Source of the DNA: Huiozyma naganishii CBS 8797 | Taxonomy: Eukaryota > Ascomycota > Saccharomycetes > Saccharomycetales > Saccharomycetaceae | Assembly (NCBI RefSeq): GCF_000348985.1 | Contig: NC_035927.1 | Span: forward strand, 186,001-250,000 | Reading direction: 5' to 3' | Length of the DNA: 64,000 bases | The notes under the pieces: model-generated | Seen by the model: only the letters and a program-made list of their open reading frames with translations | Database searches by the model: none | What the model was told of the DNA's origin: nothing | Shown: positions 1 through 9,969 of the stretch, piece by piece | Position numbering within the stretch: the first letter of the stretch is position 1 | How the letters are laid out: each line of letters begins with the position of its first letter | Position numbers and translations under genes: made by a program

Positions 1-1
1 C

Positions 2-1291
2 TACGGTTTGGGTGCTGGTAAGTCCGACAAGGAAAGACACGTCATGATTTTCGATTTGGGTGGTGGTACTTTCGATGTCTCTCTATTGCATATTGCTGGT
101 GGTGTTTACACTGTTAAGTCCACCTCCGGTAACACCCATTTGGGTGGTCAAGATTTCGACACCAACTTGTTGGAGCACTTCAAGACCGAATTCAAGAAGA
201 AGACTGGTTCCGACATTTCCGGTGACGCCAGAGCTTTGAGAAGATTGAGAACCGCCGCCGAAAGAGCGAAGAGAACTTTGTCTTCTGTCACTCAAACCAC
301 CGTTGAGGTCGACTCTTTGTTCGATGGTGAAGACTTTGAATCTTCTTTGACTAGAGCCAGATTCGAAGACTTGAACGCTGCTTTGTTCAAATCTACTTTG
401 GAACCGGTTGAACAAGTCTTGAAGGACGCTAAGATTTCCAAGTCTCAAATTGACGAGGTTGTCTTGGTCGGTGGTTCCACCAGAATTCCAAAGGTCCAAA
501 AGCTATTGTCTGACTTCTTCGACGGTAAGCAATTGGAAAAATCCATTAACCCAGATGAAGCCGTTGCTTACGGTGCCGCCGTTCAAGGTGCTATCTTGAC
601 TGGTCAATCCACTTCCGACGAAACCAAGGACTTGTTGTTGCTAGATGTTGCTCCATTGTCCCTAGGTGTTGGTATGCAAGGTGACATCTTCGGTATTGTT
701 GTGCCAAGAAACACCACTGTTCCAACCATCAAGAGAAGAACTTTCACCACCGTCGGTGACAACCAAACCACTGTCACTTTCCCAGTTTACCAAGGTGAGC
801 GTGTCAACTGTAAAGAGAACACTTTGCTTGGTGAGTTCGACTTGAAGAACATCCCAATGATGCCAGCTGGTGAACCAGTCTTGGAAGCAATCTTCGAAGT
901 CGATGCCAACGGTATCTTGAAGGTCACTGCTGTCGAAAAGTCCACTGGTAAGTCCGCCAACATTACCATCTCCAACGCTGTTGGTAGATTGTCCTCTGAC
1001 GAAATAGAGAAGATGGTCAACCAAGCTGAAGAGTTCAAGGCCGCTGACGAAGCCTTCGCCAAGAAGCACGAAGCCAGACAAAGATTGGAATCCTACGTTT
1101 CCTCCATCGAGCAAAACGTCACTGACCCAGTCCTATCTGCCAAGATGAAGAGAGGTGCCAAGAGCAAGATCGAAGCCGCTTTGTCCGATGCCATGGCTGC
1201 TTTGAGTGTCGAAGACGCCTCCACCGACGATTTGAGAAAGGCTGAAGTCGGCTTGAAGAGAGTTGTGACCAAGGCCATGGCCACCCGTTAA
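2..1291 (+). CDS. SSB2: Ribosome-associated Hsp70 Ssb (3' part, cut by window edge)
   Basis: C-terminal 429 residues of the fungus-specific Hsp70 that binds nascent chains at the ribosome exit with the RAC co-chaperone. The frame is open to the left edge and lacks a start; about 180 N-terminal residues of the usual 613 lie outside. Visible are the second half of the ATPase domain ([14 protein letters not shown], the [13 protein letters not shown] signature), the substrate-binding beta domain ([11 protein letters not shown]) and the helical lid ending in ATR. Unlike ER or many cytosolic Hsp70s it has no HDEL or EEVD tail, as is known for Ssb. Codon use is strongly biased to TTG, GGT, GCT and AGA, typical of very highly expressed yeast genes. 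SSB1 and SSB2 are near-identical ohnologs; the name SSB2 comes from the neighbours, not the sequence. Confidence 0.95.
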   Translation, partial: YGLGAGKSDKERHVMIFDLGGGTFDVSLLHIAGGVYTVKSTSGNTHLGGQDFDTNLLEHFKTEFKKKTGSDISGDARALRRLRTAAERAKRTLSSVTQTTVEVDSLFDGEDFESSLTRARFEDLNAALFKSTLEPVEQVLKDAKISKSQIDEVVLVGGSTRIPKVQKLLSDFFDGKQLEKSINPDEAVAYGAAVQGAILTGQSTSDETKDLLLLDVAPLSLGVGMQGDIFGIVVPRNTTVPTIKRRTFTTVGDNQTTVTFPVYQGERVNCKENTLLGEFDLKNIPMMPAGEPVLEAIFEVDANGILKVTAVEKSTGKSANITISNAVGRLSSDEIEKMVNQAEEFKAADEAFAKKHEARQRLESYVSSIEQNVTDPVLSAKMKRGAKSKIEAALSDAMAALSVEDASTDDLRKAEVGLKRVVTKAMATR

Positions 1292-1916
1292 GTTTAAAAA
1301 TTCCTCGTTACCACATTATGATTAAAATATTACATTTTTTTATTATCATGTCAACACGAATCGTTTAAACTTTGTTCATATTAAAAATAAGTTAGGAATT
1401 TTCGAAAGTTATGATAGATTCTCTCTGCCGGTGAAGAACTCGCGAAGGCGTGTCTTAGTTTTATAGCTTTTATGTATCTTAGATTAATCACATTGCAAAA
1501 ATACAATGTAGCAGTACCATGTCTCAGATTTCAAGCTTGTTTCAATCGACCTTACTAAGAGACTGGAATCTCTACAAAGACCAGAACGTAATTTGTCTCC
1601 GTAGTACAGTCGATAGAACTGGACACAGCGTAACCCCCCAGTAGTTTCTTCTTTGCAGCAGGATTCTCCGGCTCGTATTTCGCGGTCGTTCTAATTATAA
1701 CGCCGCTCTTGGTCCTTCTTCGCCTCGAGGATAACGTGGCTTGACTTTCGAGGACTGTAAAAGATGTGGGTGTAAAGTGGACACGGGTTATGGATCGGAA
1801 AGGGGGAAGGGGCTGTGGGCAGGGCATGTCTTGTATTTAAGATGTAGAGGTCGGTGTGTACACTTTCTTGAGATGTAGCTTAGAGGCTCCGTTAGACACT
1901 GAGCAAAGCGTTTACA
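1292..1916. promoter_or_regulatory. Intergenic SSB to YNL208W-like gene
   Basis: A 625-bp gap with the 3' end of SSB and the promoter of the next gene. Two stress-response elements (AGGGG) lie at 1801-1805 and 1808-1812, about 105-115 bp before the next ATG, followed by a TATTTAA at about 1835. Short open frames on the minus strand resemble nothing I know. The element calls are by motif only. Confidence 0.4.
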
Positions 1917-2556
1917 ATGTCTGCACAAGATTTCTATAATGAGGGGTCTGATGACCGCGGGTTTGGGAACAACCAATCTTACAACCGCAACAACGAGGAG
2001 CAGTTCCGCGGGGAGGGAAATGATCGAGGTAGAGGTATAGTAGGTGACGTGGTGGGCGGTGCTGGCGGGTACTATGTAGGCTCGCATTTGAGCAAGAAAC
2101 ATCCACACTTGGGGGATATTGGGTGCCATAGGGGGTAGTATCGTGGGCCATGAAGTCTCTGAAAAGATTGGGAATGAGCACCATCACCATAACCACCACC
2201 ACCAACAACAACAACCACAGTATAACCAGTATGAGCAAGGTTATAATAGACCTGCGTACCCAGATCAGAACCGGAGAGATGAGCAGTTTGGCAACGGTAA
2301 CTACAATAGAAGGGACGAGCAATTTGATAACAACAATTACAATAGAAGGGACGAACAGTTCGATAACAGAAGAGACGATGGGTACAATAGGTTCGGCAAC
2401 GGCAATAACTACGGCAGGCCAGAGGGAGGACCAGGGTTCCAAGGCGACCGTTTCGACAACAACGGGCCGGACCGTCAATTCGGCGGTGATGGCGGACAAA
2501 ACTACTACGGCAACCCTTCTAACAACCAGGACAACTACGGAGATCGCAACTGGTAA
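1917..2556 (+). pseudogene. YNL208W: YNL208W-like glycine-zipper protein, interrupted by a +1 frameshift
   Basis: Small low-complexity protein related to yeast YNL208W, whose function is not established. The first frame runs from the ATG at 1917 to a TAG ending at 2138. The second frame continues the homology to 2556. They join if one G is removed from the G5 run at 2111-2115, which restores the family's Gly-Ile-Leu-Gly-Ala-Ile-Gly-Gly segment and gives about 212 residues (199 in S. cerevisiae). Layout: Asn-rich head, a glycine-zipper-like stretch (VGDVVGGAGGYYVGS, then GAIGGSIVG), a His/Gln run, and a tail of repeated NRRDEQF units rich in Asn, Gly and Tyr. It may be a true pseudogene, a sequencing error in the homopolymer, or a frameshifted gene; intact coding quality on both sides favours error or a recent lesion. 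Confidence 0.7.
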
Positions 2557-2648
2557 CTGCAACAGCTGTAAGCCCCCTTCATATATATCTATATACTTTG
2601 TAAACGTGATTATTGTACCTTATGATGAGATAATCCGATGACTTCGAG

Positions 2649-2701
2649 AATTTTTTCATACATTAAAATTCGTGAAAAATTTCTCGAGGTTGCGATGAGA
2701 T
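2649..2701 (+). promoter_or_regulatory. RRPE and PAC motifs of the RIO2 promoter
   Basis: RRPE copies occur at 2649-2658 (reverse, AATTTTTTCA) and 2673-2683 (TGAAAAATTTC). A perfect PAC box GCGATGAGAT follows at 2692-2701. The set lies 110-160 bp before the RIO2 ATG. In S. cerevisiae this pairing (Stb3 on RRPE; Dot6/Tod6 on PAC) marks ribosome-biogenesis genes and represses them when TORC1 is low. That fits RIO2; activity here is inferred. Confidence 0.7.
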
Positions 2702-2810
2702 GAGGGTCTGTCGTGCAGGACTTGTGAAGGTGCAGTTAGCTCAAAAAGGTGGCTTGTTTGTACGGAACAGTAATTAGGTTTTTCTTTTTTGCAAGTGAGA
2801 GTGAGGCAGC

Positions 2811-4097
2811 ATGAAATTAGATACCTCGCATATGCGGTACTTGACGAATGAGGACTTCCAAGTCCTCTCCGCTGTGGAACGCGGGTCTATAAACCACGAG
2901 GTCGTTCCAACGTCGTTGATCCACCAGCTGTCCGGCTTGAGATCGCTGTCTGGGACGAACAGGTCGATTGGTGACCTGGCGAAGCTAAAGCTGGTCTCGA
3001 AATTGAGGAACGCGAAGTATGACGGGTACAGGTTGACATACAACGGTATCGACTATATGGCACTGAAGACCATGCTGAATAGGGACAGTTTATACTCCGT
3101 GGGGAACACCATCGGTGTCGGGAAGGAATCTGACATTTACAAAGTAAGTGACAAGAACGGTGTAGAAAAAGTTATGAAAATTCACAGGCTGGGGAGAACC
3201 TCTTTCCACACGGTGCGGAACAACAGAGACTACTTGCGGAAAAATTCAAAGAATGGTGCAAACTGGATGTTTCTGTCCAAACTGGCTGCCGCCAAGGAAT
3301 ACCAATTCATGAGTTTGCTCCACTCAAGGGGGTTCAGAGTTCCCGAACCCTTTGATCACTCTCGTCACATCATCATCATGGAATTGATCAAAGGATTCCC
3401 CATGACCAGATTGCGGAAACATCAAAACGTCCCCAAACTGTACTCAGATCTGATGAAGTTTATCTTAGAACTTGGGAACAGTGGGCTTATCCACTGTGAC
3501 TTCAACGAATTTAATATAATGATCAAGGATAAACTTGACGGGAGTGACCCCAATGACACTGGATTTATCGTAATTGATTTTCCACAGTGTATCTCTATTC
3601 AACACCAAGATGCATCTTTCTATTTCCAAAGAGACGTTGATTGTATCCGTCGTTTCTTCAAAAAGAAAATGAAATACGAGCCAAAGACTGATTCAACTTT
3701 ACTAGATACTGATGGGTTTGGCGACGGCTACAAATATCCGTACCCTGATTTTGAAAGAGACGTTAAGAGACAGGATAACTTGGACGAACTGCTACAGGCA
3801 TCCGGGTACACTAAGAAACATCCAGGCGACAGAGATCTAGAAGATGCGGTTCAAGGTATGAGAGATGCCGAGTACCACTCGAGTGACGAAGAAGAGGACG
3901 CCGAAATACCAGAAGGATATGATAGCGATGCTGACGAGTATTATGACTCTGAAGAATACGACAACGAAGACTCTGAGGAGGAAAGTGACGAAGGTGCCGA
4001 AGAAGAAGAGAATGAAAGAATCATCGAAGCGCTATCAACAGGTGTAGGAAATCTCAAAATGGACAGCTTAGGGAACTACATATTAGAAGATGATTAA
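2811..4097 (+). CDS. RIO2: Rio2 atypical kinase/ATPase, 40S ribosome maturation
   Basis: Rio2 (428 aa; 425 in S. cerevisiae) binds the pre-40S subunit and uses ATP for release steps around cytoplasmic 20S to 18S rRNA processing. An N-terminal winged-helix domain (about residues 1-90) precedes the RIO kinase domain. The nucleotide loop IGVGKESDIY starts at residue 101, the catalytic HCDFNEFN has Asp230, and the metal-binding IDFPQ has Asp256, the RIO form of DFG. The C-terminal 80 residues are very acidic (runs of Glu/Asp), as in the family. Same strand as the YNL208W-like gene, with the stop 120 bp from the convergent end of RTT106. PAC and RRPE boxes lie upstream. Confidence 0.97.
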   Translation: MKLDTSHMRYLTNEDFQVLSAVERGSINHEVVPTSLIHQLSGLRSLSGTNRSIGDLAKLKLVSKLRNAKYDGYRLTYNGIDYMALKTMLNRDSLYSVGNTIGVGKESDIYKVSDKNGVEKVMKIHRLGRTSFHTVRNNRDYLRKNSKNGANWMFLSKLAAAKEYQFMSLLHSRGFRVPEPFDHSRHIIIMELIKGFPMTRLRKHQNVPKLYSDLMKFILELGNSGLIHCDFNEFNIMIKDKLDGSDPNDTGFIVIDFPQCISIQHQDASFYFQRDVDCIRRFFKKKMKYEPKTDSTLLDTDGFGDGYKYPYPDFERDVKRQDNLDELLQASGYTKKHPGDRDLEDAVQGMRDAEYHSSDEEEDAEIPEGYDSDADEYYDSEEYDNEDSEEESDEGAEEEENERIIEALSTGVGNLKMDSLGNYILEDD

Positions 4098-4217
4098 GAA
4101 GTTGTATAATATTTTTGTATTTTATTAAAGTACGTATTGTCGTCTAGAAATACGAGTGCACTTGAAATATCAATCTCACTAGGAATCAGCGCTCCATTTT
4201 TTAGTTCAACGTGACAA

Positions 4218-5567
4218 TTAATATTCGACACCGGAATTATCCTCATCGTCATCATCGTCTACTTCTATCGGAATGTCTACAAAATGGGGCACTTCACGTT
4301 TTGGTGCCGGCACATCTTTGTGATTATTGACAACACTGGTTTTCAATCTTTGTGGTAGTTGCTCCTGCTTAACCTCCTCCTTTAAATCTATACCGTTGTT
4401 TTTGTCTTCCTCTTCTTCCTCGCTATCGTTGTCTTCACTGTCACCTTCACTTTCACTTTCACTGCCACTACCATCGGACAAATCACTTCCCCCTTCAAAG
4501 TTGGCGTCGTCTTCTTCATCGTCTGAGTCAATGGGGACATTATTTATATTGGTTCCCTCGCCCATTTGGATTGCAGCTTCCCGTAAAGCAGAAGGTGTTT
4601 CTGTACCATCTCCATCCGTTGCTGTTTTCTTCTTCGACTTATATTTCAATTCTTCGCTCATAGACTTATCCTCCACTTGCTTTCTCTTGACATATTCATC
4701 AATCTTCCCGTATTCGCTTTGATCAATCATGGAAAACTCGTACTTGCCACCTTCCTTTGTCATCAATGTCATATCAAACGTCAATCTTGTAATCGAGGAG
4801 TACGTGATCGATTCAATGTCCTTTGAATTAAATAACAGAATCGGTTTCTTGAACCCAAATATGACGAGATCTGGAAGGAAGTACAAAGTGCCCTCTTTTG
4901 TACCTCTGTGGCACTCAAGGTGGAAGGAATGCAGATCTGTTGCTGTGTTGTTGCTGAACGGATCGGCAATTCTGAAACCTGTCAAAATAGCCTGTTTTCT
5001 CATGTACTCTACGCACTTATTGAAGTCCGTAATAGATTGCTCCAGCAATGCGGAGTCATGGAACTGTTGTAATACAGCAGCTTTGTTGAGAGCAAGCAAT
5101 ATTGGCTCCGAGTACTTGGATTTCTCGCTACTGCGATACTTGATGAAAAGATACACAATATTGGACTTTTCTGGGACCGGTAAAAACACGGCCAATTCAA
5201 TGGCCCCCCCCAGTCCCTCTATGTAAAATTCAACCAGATCGTTCCTTCGTAAGGACAAACTCGGCCTCCGATCTCTTTGGGAAAGGTGTAAGACAAAATT
5301 CAGTTTTTTCCTCAATGGTGAGAGTACCGATACGTCGTTGAGTTGGAAGATAACATCTGAGTCTGGTATACCATCAGCACCTGCCACCCCATTTTCCCCA
5401 CTCCCGTTATCCAGCTTCCGTCTCTTAAGATCCTGCTCAACGACGCCTCTTGATTTACCAAACGTGTATAGCTCCTCAAATATCGACAAAGAATCCGGTA
5501 GCACTGTGGTGATTTTCGTGATTTTGGCACTTAATGCCTCGGGCAACTCACCTAAAAATGACCCCAT
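4218..5567 (-). CDS. RTT106: Rtt106 histone H3-H4 chaperone
   Basis: Rtt106 (449 aa here; 455 in S. cerevisiae) binds H3 acetylated on K56 and helps replication-coupled nucleosome assembly, silencing and histone-gene repression. An N-terminal helical dimerisation region (about 1-70) is followed by tandem PH-like domains, with conserved stretches VLSPLRKKLN, FLPVPEKSN, HRGTKEGTLYFLPD and SITRLTFD. The C-terminal 130 residues are acidic and Ser-rich and end in SGVEY. The frame is open 27 codons further, to 5648, but family alignment starts at the Met encoded at 5567 (MGSFLGELPEAL), so that start is chosen. Convergent with RIO2 and divergent from SPS19. Confidence 0.95.
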   Translation of the reverse strand: MGSFLGELPEALSAKITKITTVLPDSLSIFEELYTFGKSRGVVEQDLKRRKLDNGSGENGVAGADGIPDSDVIFQLNDVSVLSPLRKKLNFVLHLSQRDRRPSLSLRRNDLVEFYIEGLGGAIELAVFLPVPEKSNIVYLFIKYRSSEKSKYSEPILLALNKAAVLQQFHDSALLEQSITDFNKCVEYMRKQAILTGFRIADPFSNNTATDLHSFHLECHRGTKEGTLYFLPDLVIFGFKKPILLFNSKDIESITYSSITRLTFDMTLMTKEGGKYEFSMIDQSEYGKIDEYVKRKQVEDKSMSEELKYKSKKKTATDGDGTETPSALREAAIQMGEGTNINNVPIDSDDEEDDANFEGGSDLSDGSGSESESEGDSEDNDSEEEEEDKNNGIDLKEEVKQEQLPQRLKTSVVNNHKDVPAPKREVPHFVDIPIEVDDDDDEDNSGVEY

Positions 5568-6009
5568 GATCGTGACAGTCCTTGTACAACTAATGAGACT
5601 TTTGCTTTCTCTATCAACCAAATTTAGATGCTTTGAAGCAAACTGCAATTATTCCAGTTCTTGTTTCTTGCAGCCTTCGATCAAAGATTTCGTGCGAAAC
5701 TGTGCAGGTTATACCCAGTCTCTGGAATGCATATCCCCTCTAACTACAGTCTGTGGGAGTCCCCAGTACAGCAGTTACAGACTCAAAGTTCTCACCACCA
5801 GTTTATTTTTCGGTCTCGTTGTTTCCCCAAAGCCGCACGGCGCTAGCATACCAGGTTACAGAGTGGAATTAGGTAACCCCAGAACCTTGCCTCTCCAGAG
5901 ACAGGACTTGATATAAAAGGGCTGGACGGGTGTTGCGTTGACCAAGGGACCCCACCCCCGTTCAGTACTTTACCAGCAGTTACAACTTGTTTGGAAAGTA
6001 TTTGCAACA
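5568..6009. promoter_or_regulatory. Shared divergent promoter RTT106 / SPS19
   Basis: A 442-bp region between two divergent genes. A TATAAAAG lies at 5912-5919, about 90 bp before the SPS19 ATG, a usual spacing. I looked for an oleate-response element (CGG-N3-TNA-CCG form) and saw no good match. SPS18, which separates RTT106 from SPS19 in S. cerevisiae, is missing, so the two genes now share this region. Confidence 0.5.
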
Positions 6010-6900
6010 ATGGTCAACTTTTTGGATTCGACCTTTATCAAGGAAAGTTCTTGGAAACCCGACCTGTTTAAGGGTAAAGTTGTCTTCGTGACCGGTGGCT
6101 CCGGGACAATATGCCGCGTTCAAGTGGAGGCTATGGTTCTACTGGGTTGCAAGGCGGCTATTGTGGGCAGGGACAATGACAAGCTGGAAAAATGTAGGGA
6201 AGAGATTTGCGAGCTTGTTCCCGACCGCGAGGATGTATGTTTGGCGATTTCAAATATCGATGTTAGAGAGTTTTCCCAATTGGAACATGCGGCAAAGGAA
6301 ACGGTCGACAAATGGGGGAGAATTGACTATGTTATTGCCGGTGCAGCCGGGAATTTCATTTGTGATTTCGCTAATTTGAGCCCCAACGCCTTCAAATCTG
6401 TCGTGAGTATTGATCTACTAGGTTCCTTCAACACGGCTAAGGCAACTCTGCCTTACTTGCTCAAGACAAAGGGGGCCATCATCTTTGTGTCTGCTACGTT
6501 CCATTACTATGGAGTCCCCTTCCAAGGCCCAGTCGGGGCTGCAAAGGCAGGGATTGACGCCTTGTCCAATAATCTTGCTGTGGAATTGGGCCCCTTTGGT
6601 GTTAGATCGAACTGCATTGCTCCGGGGGCCATCAGAGATACAGAAGGGTTTAGCAGATTATCTAACCCTCAGTACGTCAAGGACCTGACGGAAAAGATAC
6701 CACTACAACGACTTGGGACTAAAAGAGATATTGCAGAGACAACTGTATTTTTGTTCTCTCCAGCTGCGTCTTACGTCAACGGGGACATTATCGTAGTCGA
6801 TGGTGGTATGTGGCATACAGGTACACTTTTCGCGGAAAAGATGTATCCGGGACAAATTGTAAAGAACATGGAGAAATACAAGGACAAAGCCAAGTTATAA
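6010..6900 (+). CDS. SPS19: Peroxisomal 2,4-dienoyl-CoA reductase Sps19
   Basis: Short-chain dehydrogenase (296 aa; 292 in S. cerevisiae) that uses NADPH to reduce 2,4-dienoyl-CoA during peroxisomal breakdown of unsaturated fatty acids. The Rossmann motif VTGGSGTICRVQ lies near residues 29-40. AGAAGNF, SATFHYYGVPF, GAAKAGIDAL and the C-terminal VVDGGMW are the family's conserved blocks. The protein ends in AKL, an acceptable type-1 peroxisomal targeting signal (S. cerevisiae has SKL). The frame is open from 5938, but homology begins at the Met at 6010. In S. cerevisiae the gene is also sporulation-induced together with divergent SPS18; that partner is absent here. Confidence 0.95.
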   Translation: MVNFLDSTFIKESSWKPDLFKGKVVFVTGGSGTICRVQVEAMVLLGCKAAIVGRDNDKLEKCREEICELVPDREDVCLAISNIDVREFSQLEHAAKETVDKWGRIDYVIAGAAGNFICDFANLSPNAFKSVVSIDLLGSFNTAKATLPYLLKTKGAIIFVSATFHYYGVPFQGPVGAAKAGIDALSNNLAVELGPFGVRSNCIAPGAIRDTEGFSRLSNPQYVKDLTEKIPLQRLGTKRDIAETTVFLFSPAASYVNGDIIVVDGGMWHTGTLFAEKMYPGQIVKNMEKYKDKAKL

Positions 6901-7039
6901 CTTCTCTATTTTGCACTTTTGCTATTGGATTGTACCAATTTTGAACAAGATGAACTGTTACAAGTATACATACATCATTTTGTTATTACTATTATTAATA
7001 TGACCTTTATGTATGTTAATGCTGTTTGGGTGAGAGAGC

Positions 7040-7065
7040 TCTAGTTCCAACCTGTTGGAACTAGA
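7040..7065. repeat. Perfect 11-bp-arm hairpin in convergent intergenic
   Basis: Arms TCTAGTTCCAA (7040-7050) and TTGGAACTAGA (7055-7065) are perfect inverted repeats around a 4-base loop. It lies 22 bp after the PSY2 stop and about 140 bp after the SPS19 stop, so it would be transcribed in the PSY2 3' UTR and perhaps that of SPS19. It could be a folded 3' UTR element; a bacterial-type terminator is not expected in yeast. Seen directly; role unknown. Confidence 0.8.
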
Positions 7066-7086
7066 AGAGGTTGAATGGTGTGAATA

Positions 7087-9645
7087 TTACGTCATTTCTG
7101 CCGTGAACGAATCGTATTCTGCTGATCGCCTTCTTTTATTCTGACCAGCATTTGCCTCATGATCTGTCGAATCCATCGATATATCCTCCATATTTACGGT
7201 ATCCTCTTCATCGTTAAATGGCGGCAATCCGTTTGTGTTCGAACTGTTTTTGTTGTTTTCTAAATTGCTGAGTCGTTCGTCGACGTCTAACAAATCTTTC
7301 AAAAACAGCACATCTTTGTACCCTGAAAACACTTTGAAAAACCTGTTTACCAGGTACTTGTTGAGGATGACAAAATTTGACTTCTTAATTTGATTTGTAG
7401 ACCTTTTTATAGGGCTTGGAGAGTTGTTGTCTAGCCCTAATGTCGGTATACAATGATTGGAGATGATTTTGCAGAAATCCTGGATACAGGATACTGTCAA
7501 ATTATCTTTCTTTATGTTTTCCTCCAGGAGAATGAAGATCGGGTCGTATACGTCGCTGGATATCATGTATCGATGGTAGTAATTGTCGTTCAGGCACATT
7601 ATGTTTTTGAACGTCCGCAGCGCCGTGAGTCGCAACTGTGGAATATGGTTCATCTCCATCAGTTTGCTTACAGATTTCAGGATCCCTTTTTCGAGAATAA
7701 AAGTCCTCGACATCATTCTGTTGTGTTCCGTACAGATAAATGAAACCATTTTGACAAGGTGTATCAAAAGTTGTTCATCTGTGTTTGCGGTTGTCGTTGT
7801 AGCACCGTTTTTCATATCTATGAGTGGGGAGAACAGTATTGGTGCGATTTGTTCGTAAAAATTGGAGAAATATCGTTTCAACTGAAGGTCTGTTAGATCT
7901 GGGTTTGTCACGTCAGATTTGTAATCCGCTGGCGTAGCAAATCCAGGATCGTCGTCTGGTCCCATTCCAAAGTTGAACTTATTCAGCATATGACTGTTAT
8001 CGTAGCCTCGCTCAGCACCTTCCAGACATCCGTCTGGGTGAAGCAGCGTGGTGAGTGCTTGGACTACTTGCCCCCTCAACCCTGGAGATTTATCTGTCAG
8101 CAGAATAGTCGTTAGTACGGCCAGCAATTTCATGTCTTCCGTTTCTTCCCCACTGGAATTCCCCGAGGATGCAAGCTTGTCATTTTTCATGTCGACAGCG
8201 TCGTCCTCTTGCGACAGTTTCTCGTGTTGTACGTTTTGGATCAATAGAAGATCGTGTTCGATGATGGCTATAATCATGTCTGTCGCGAGGATCCGTGTGT
8301 TGCTGTCCGTCTCCATTTTAAATGCGTAGTAGAGGACGTTAAACAAACCTTTAGTCACAAGTGCCTTGTAAAAATTCGTCTTTTCCATTGGGTCCAAATT
8401 TTTAGACATCTGTACGCATTGGTGTAGCAGTTTGATCCCATCTTTTTTCTTTTCTGCCAAATCATCCAATTCTGCGTTCTCTTTGACGTTCTCTGGGTTG
8501 TACAATGCCATTATTCGGTCCAAAAAGGAGTCTCTCTGGAGGAACGACATGATGCAGGTTTCCAAGTCCAGTAGAATGTCCATTATCAAGTTGAGGTTAT
8601 GATCGTCCAAGAATCTGACGAGTACAACGTCTTTCAGGAACTGCAGCCTGAAGCATTTCTTGACGAGTTCTTTCAACTCTGCGTTCTTCAGGGGCAAAAC
8701 CTCTTTAAAGATGGGTCCGCTTGTCATAAGGTAATGTCTGTGGTTTGCCTTCATTGTGGGGAATTCCGTGTCGTATTCTAGTATCCCAATAATGCCCATC
8801 ACGTGCGAATCATCGACCATAAGTTCTAAGATATCCCTATTGCTGTACAGGATGAGTGTTTTCACTATGCTGCTCAACAGGAGAAGCACTTTCAACTGCT
8901 TGTTTTCCTCTGCTTTGTTGAACAAGTTGATTAGCAGGTCTATGTAGCTAGATTGGAGCAAGAACTCTATCGTTTCGTTTTTCAGGTACTCATATGCGGT
9001 GTTCTCGTTCAAAGCTTTCAGGGACTCCATGAGTGTTGCCGTATCTTGTTCCTTCTCGACGGAGGGTAGGGACACTGGTCCTGCAATAATCTCATGAACA
9101 GATCCAGTACCGTTATTGCTCGCGCGCACAGCGACAAGCGAGATGTTATTCGCGACGTGCCGTTGCACTTGCACAATGAATCCGCACAGTGTGTCGCACC
9201 CCACACTCTCCTCAAAGCTGAGCGCTATATCGTGACCATCGACGTCCTTCCACACAATGAGTGTCTCCTCCTGCCGCTGGTATTCGATATTACCCTCCAG
9301 TTTCGACCGCAAAAGCGTCTCTGCTGGGCATTCCTCGTTGTTCACCACCAAAAAGGCACACTTTCCGGTCTCTGCACTGGGCTCACCACCACTACCAGAC
9401 TCCCCTTCACCAGCTTCACTTTCACCAGACGGCTCATCTTTTCGCAACTCCTCGATCTCCCCAGTACAAAACCCGGTCCCCGTATCTTTCCACTCGTTAT
9501 TCTCCAGCACATACACTTTAACGCGCTTCGGTTCTGTATCGCAGCAAATCGACGCGCCCTTCGCGTCTGCCTCGGAGTTTTCACCACCACCCTGTCTCAT
9601 CCCAGCGCGCTCCTCTCGCGTCTCAGCAGCGGTTCCTGGAAACAT
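7087..9645 (-). CDS. PSY2: Psy2, PP4 phosphatase regulatory subunit 3
   Basis: Psy2 (852 aa; 858 in S. cerevisiae) joins Pph3 and Psy4 in the PP4 complex, which dephosphorylates gamma-H2A and Rad53 for recovery from DNA damage. It opens with an EVH1/RanBP-like domain (about 38-190: [20 protein letters not shown], then [15 protein letters not shown]). The Smk-1/HEAT region follows (about 200-800: [50 protein letters not shown]). The C-terminus is acidic and low complexity. Residues about 65-94 hold an acidic Gly/Ser/Glu insertion in an EVH1 loop, absent from the S. cerevisiae protein as I remember it. The start could instead be Met16 (9600); the first residues are not conserved. Downstream of NNR1 on the same strand. 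Confidence 0.95.
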   Translation of the reverse strand: MFPGTAAETREERAGMRQGGGENSEADAKGASICCDTEPKRVKVYVLENNEWKDTGTGFCTGEIEELRKDEPSGESEAGEGESGSGGEPSAETGKCAFLVVNNEECPAETLLRSKLEGNIEYQRQEETLIVWKDVDGHDIALSFEESVGCDTLCGFIVQVQRHVANNISLVAVRASNNGTGSVHEIIAGPVSLPSVEKEQDTATLMESLKALNENTAYEYLKNETIEFLLQSSYIDLLINLFNKAEENKQLKVLLLLSSIVKTLILYSNRDILELMVDDSHVMGIIGILEYDTEFPTMKANHRHYLMTSGPIFKEVLPLKNAELKELVKKCFRLQFLKDVVLVRFLDDHNLNLIMDILLDLETCIMSFLQRDSFLDRIMALYNPENVKENAELDDLAEKKKDGIKLLHQCVQMSKNLDPMEKTNFYKALVTKGLFNVLYYAFKMETDSNTRILATDMIIAIIEHDLLLIQNVQHEKLSQEDDAVDMKNDKLASSGNSSGEETEDMKLLAVLTTILLTDKSPGLRGQVVQALTTLLHPDGCLEGAERGYDNSHMLNKFNFGMGPDDDPGFATPADYKSDVTNPDLTDLQLKRYFSNFYEQIAPILFSPLIDMKNGATTTTANTDEQLLIHLVKMVSFICTEHNRMMSRTFILEKGILKSVSKLMEMNHIPQLRLTALRTFKNIMCLNDNYYHRYMISSDVYDPIFILLEENIKKDNLTVSCIQDFCKIISNHCIPTLGLDNNSPSPIKRSTNQIKKSNFVILNKYLVNRFFKVFSGYKDVLFLKDLLDVDERLSNLENNKNSSNTNGLPPFNDEEDTVNMEDISMDSTDHEANAGQNKRRRSAEYDSFTAEMT

Positions 9646-9969
9646 CCCACCCGCTCTGCTCTTCTTACACGTCTATGAAAACAGCCCGAATGCAAAGAAA
9701 CGCAGAACCGTCAAAACAAATCAATAACAGGGGGAAAGACAGCACAGTAAGCACAGTAGACGCACTCACCCTCTCACAAAAACCCTTCGAGATGGCGTGG
9801 GTGCCACAGGTGATGTCCTCATGCACTTGCAACAGTAAACAATCACGAACTTCACGTATTTTTCTTGCAATAAGAAAAATTTTCCAGTCGCGAATTTTGA
9901 GGCGTTACACACGATACGTAGAGATGATCACATCAGTTTTGGGTCTTGTTTGGCTTCCCATTGGGTTGC
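9646..9969. promoter_or_regulatory. PSY2 promoter / NNR1 3' region
   Basis: A 324-bp region between the NNR1 stop and the PSY2 start, both on the minus strand. It has an A/T stretch near 9865-9895 suitable for a nucleosome-free promoter. I recognise no specific regulator site and no RNA gene. Confidence 0.3.

Noticed and set aside
1912..2562. 216-codon minus-strand ORF, very hydrophobic, over the YNL208W-like gene
   Set aside because: Reverse reading of Asn/Gly/Tyr repeats gives Val/Leu/Ile. The plus strand has clear family similarity despite the frameshift.
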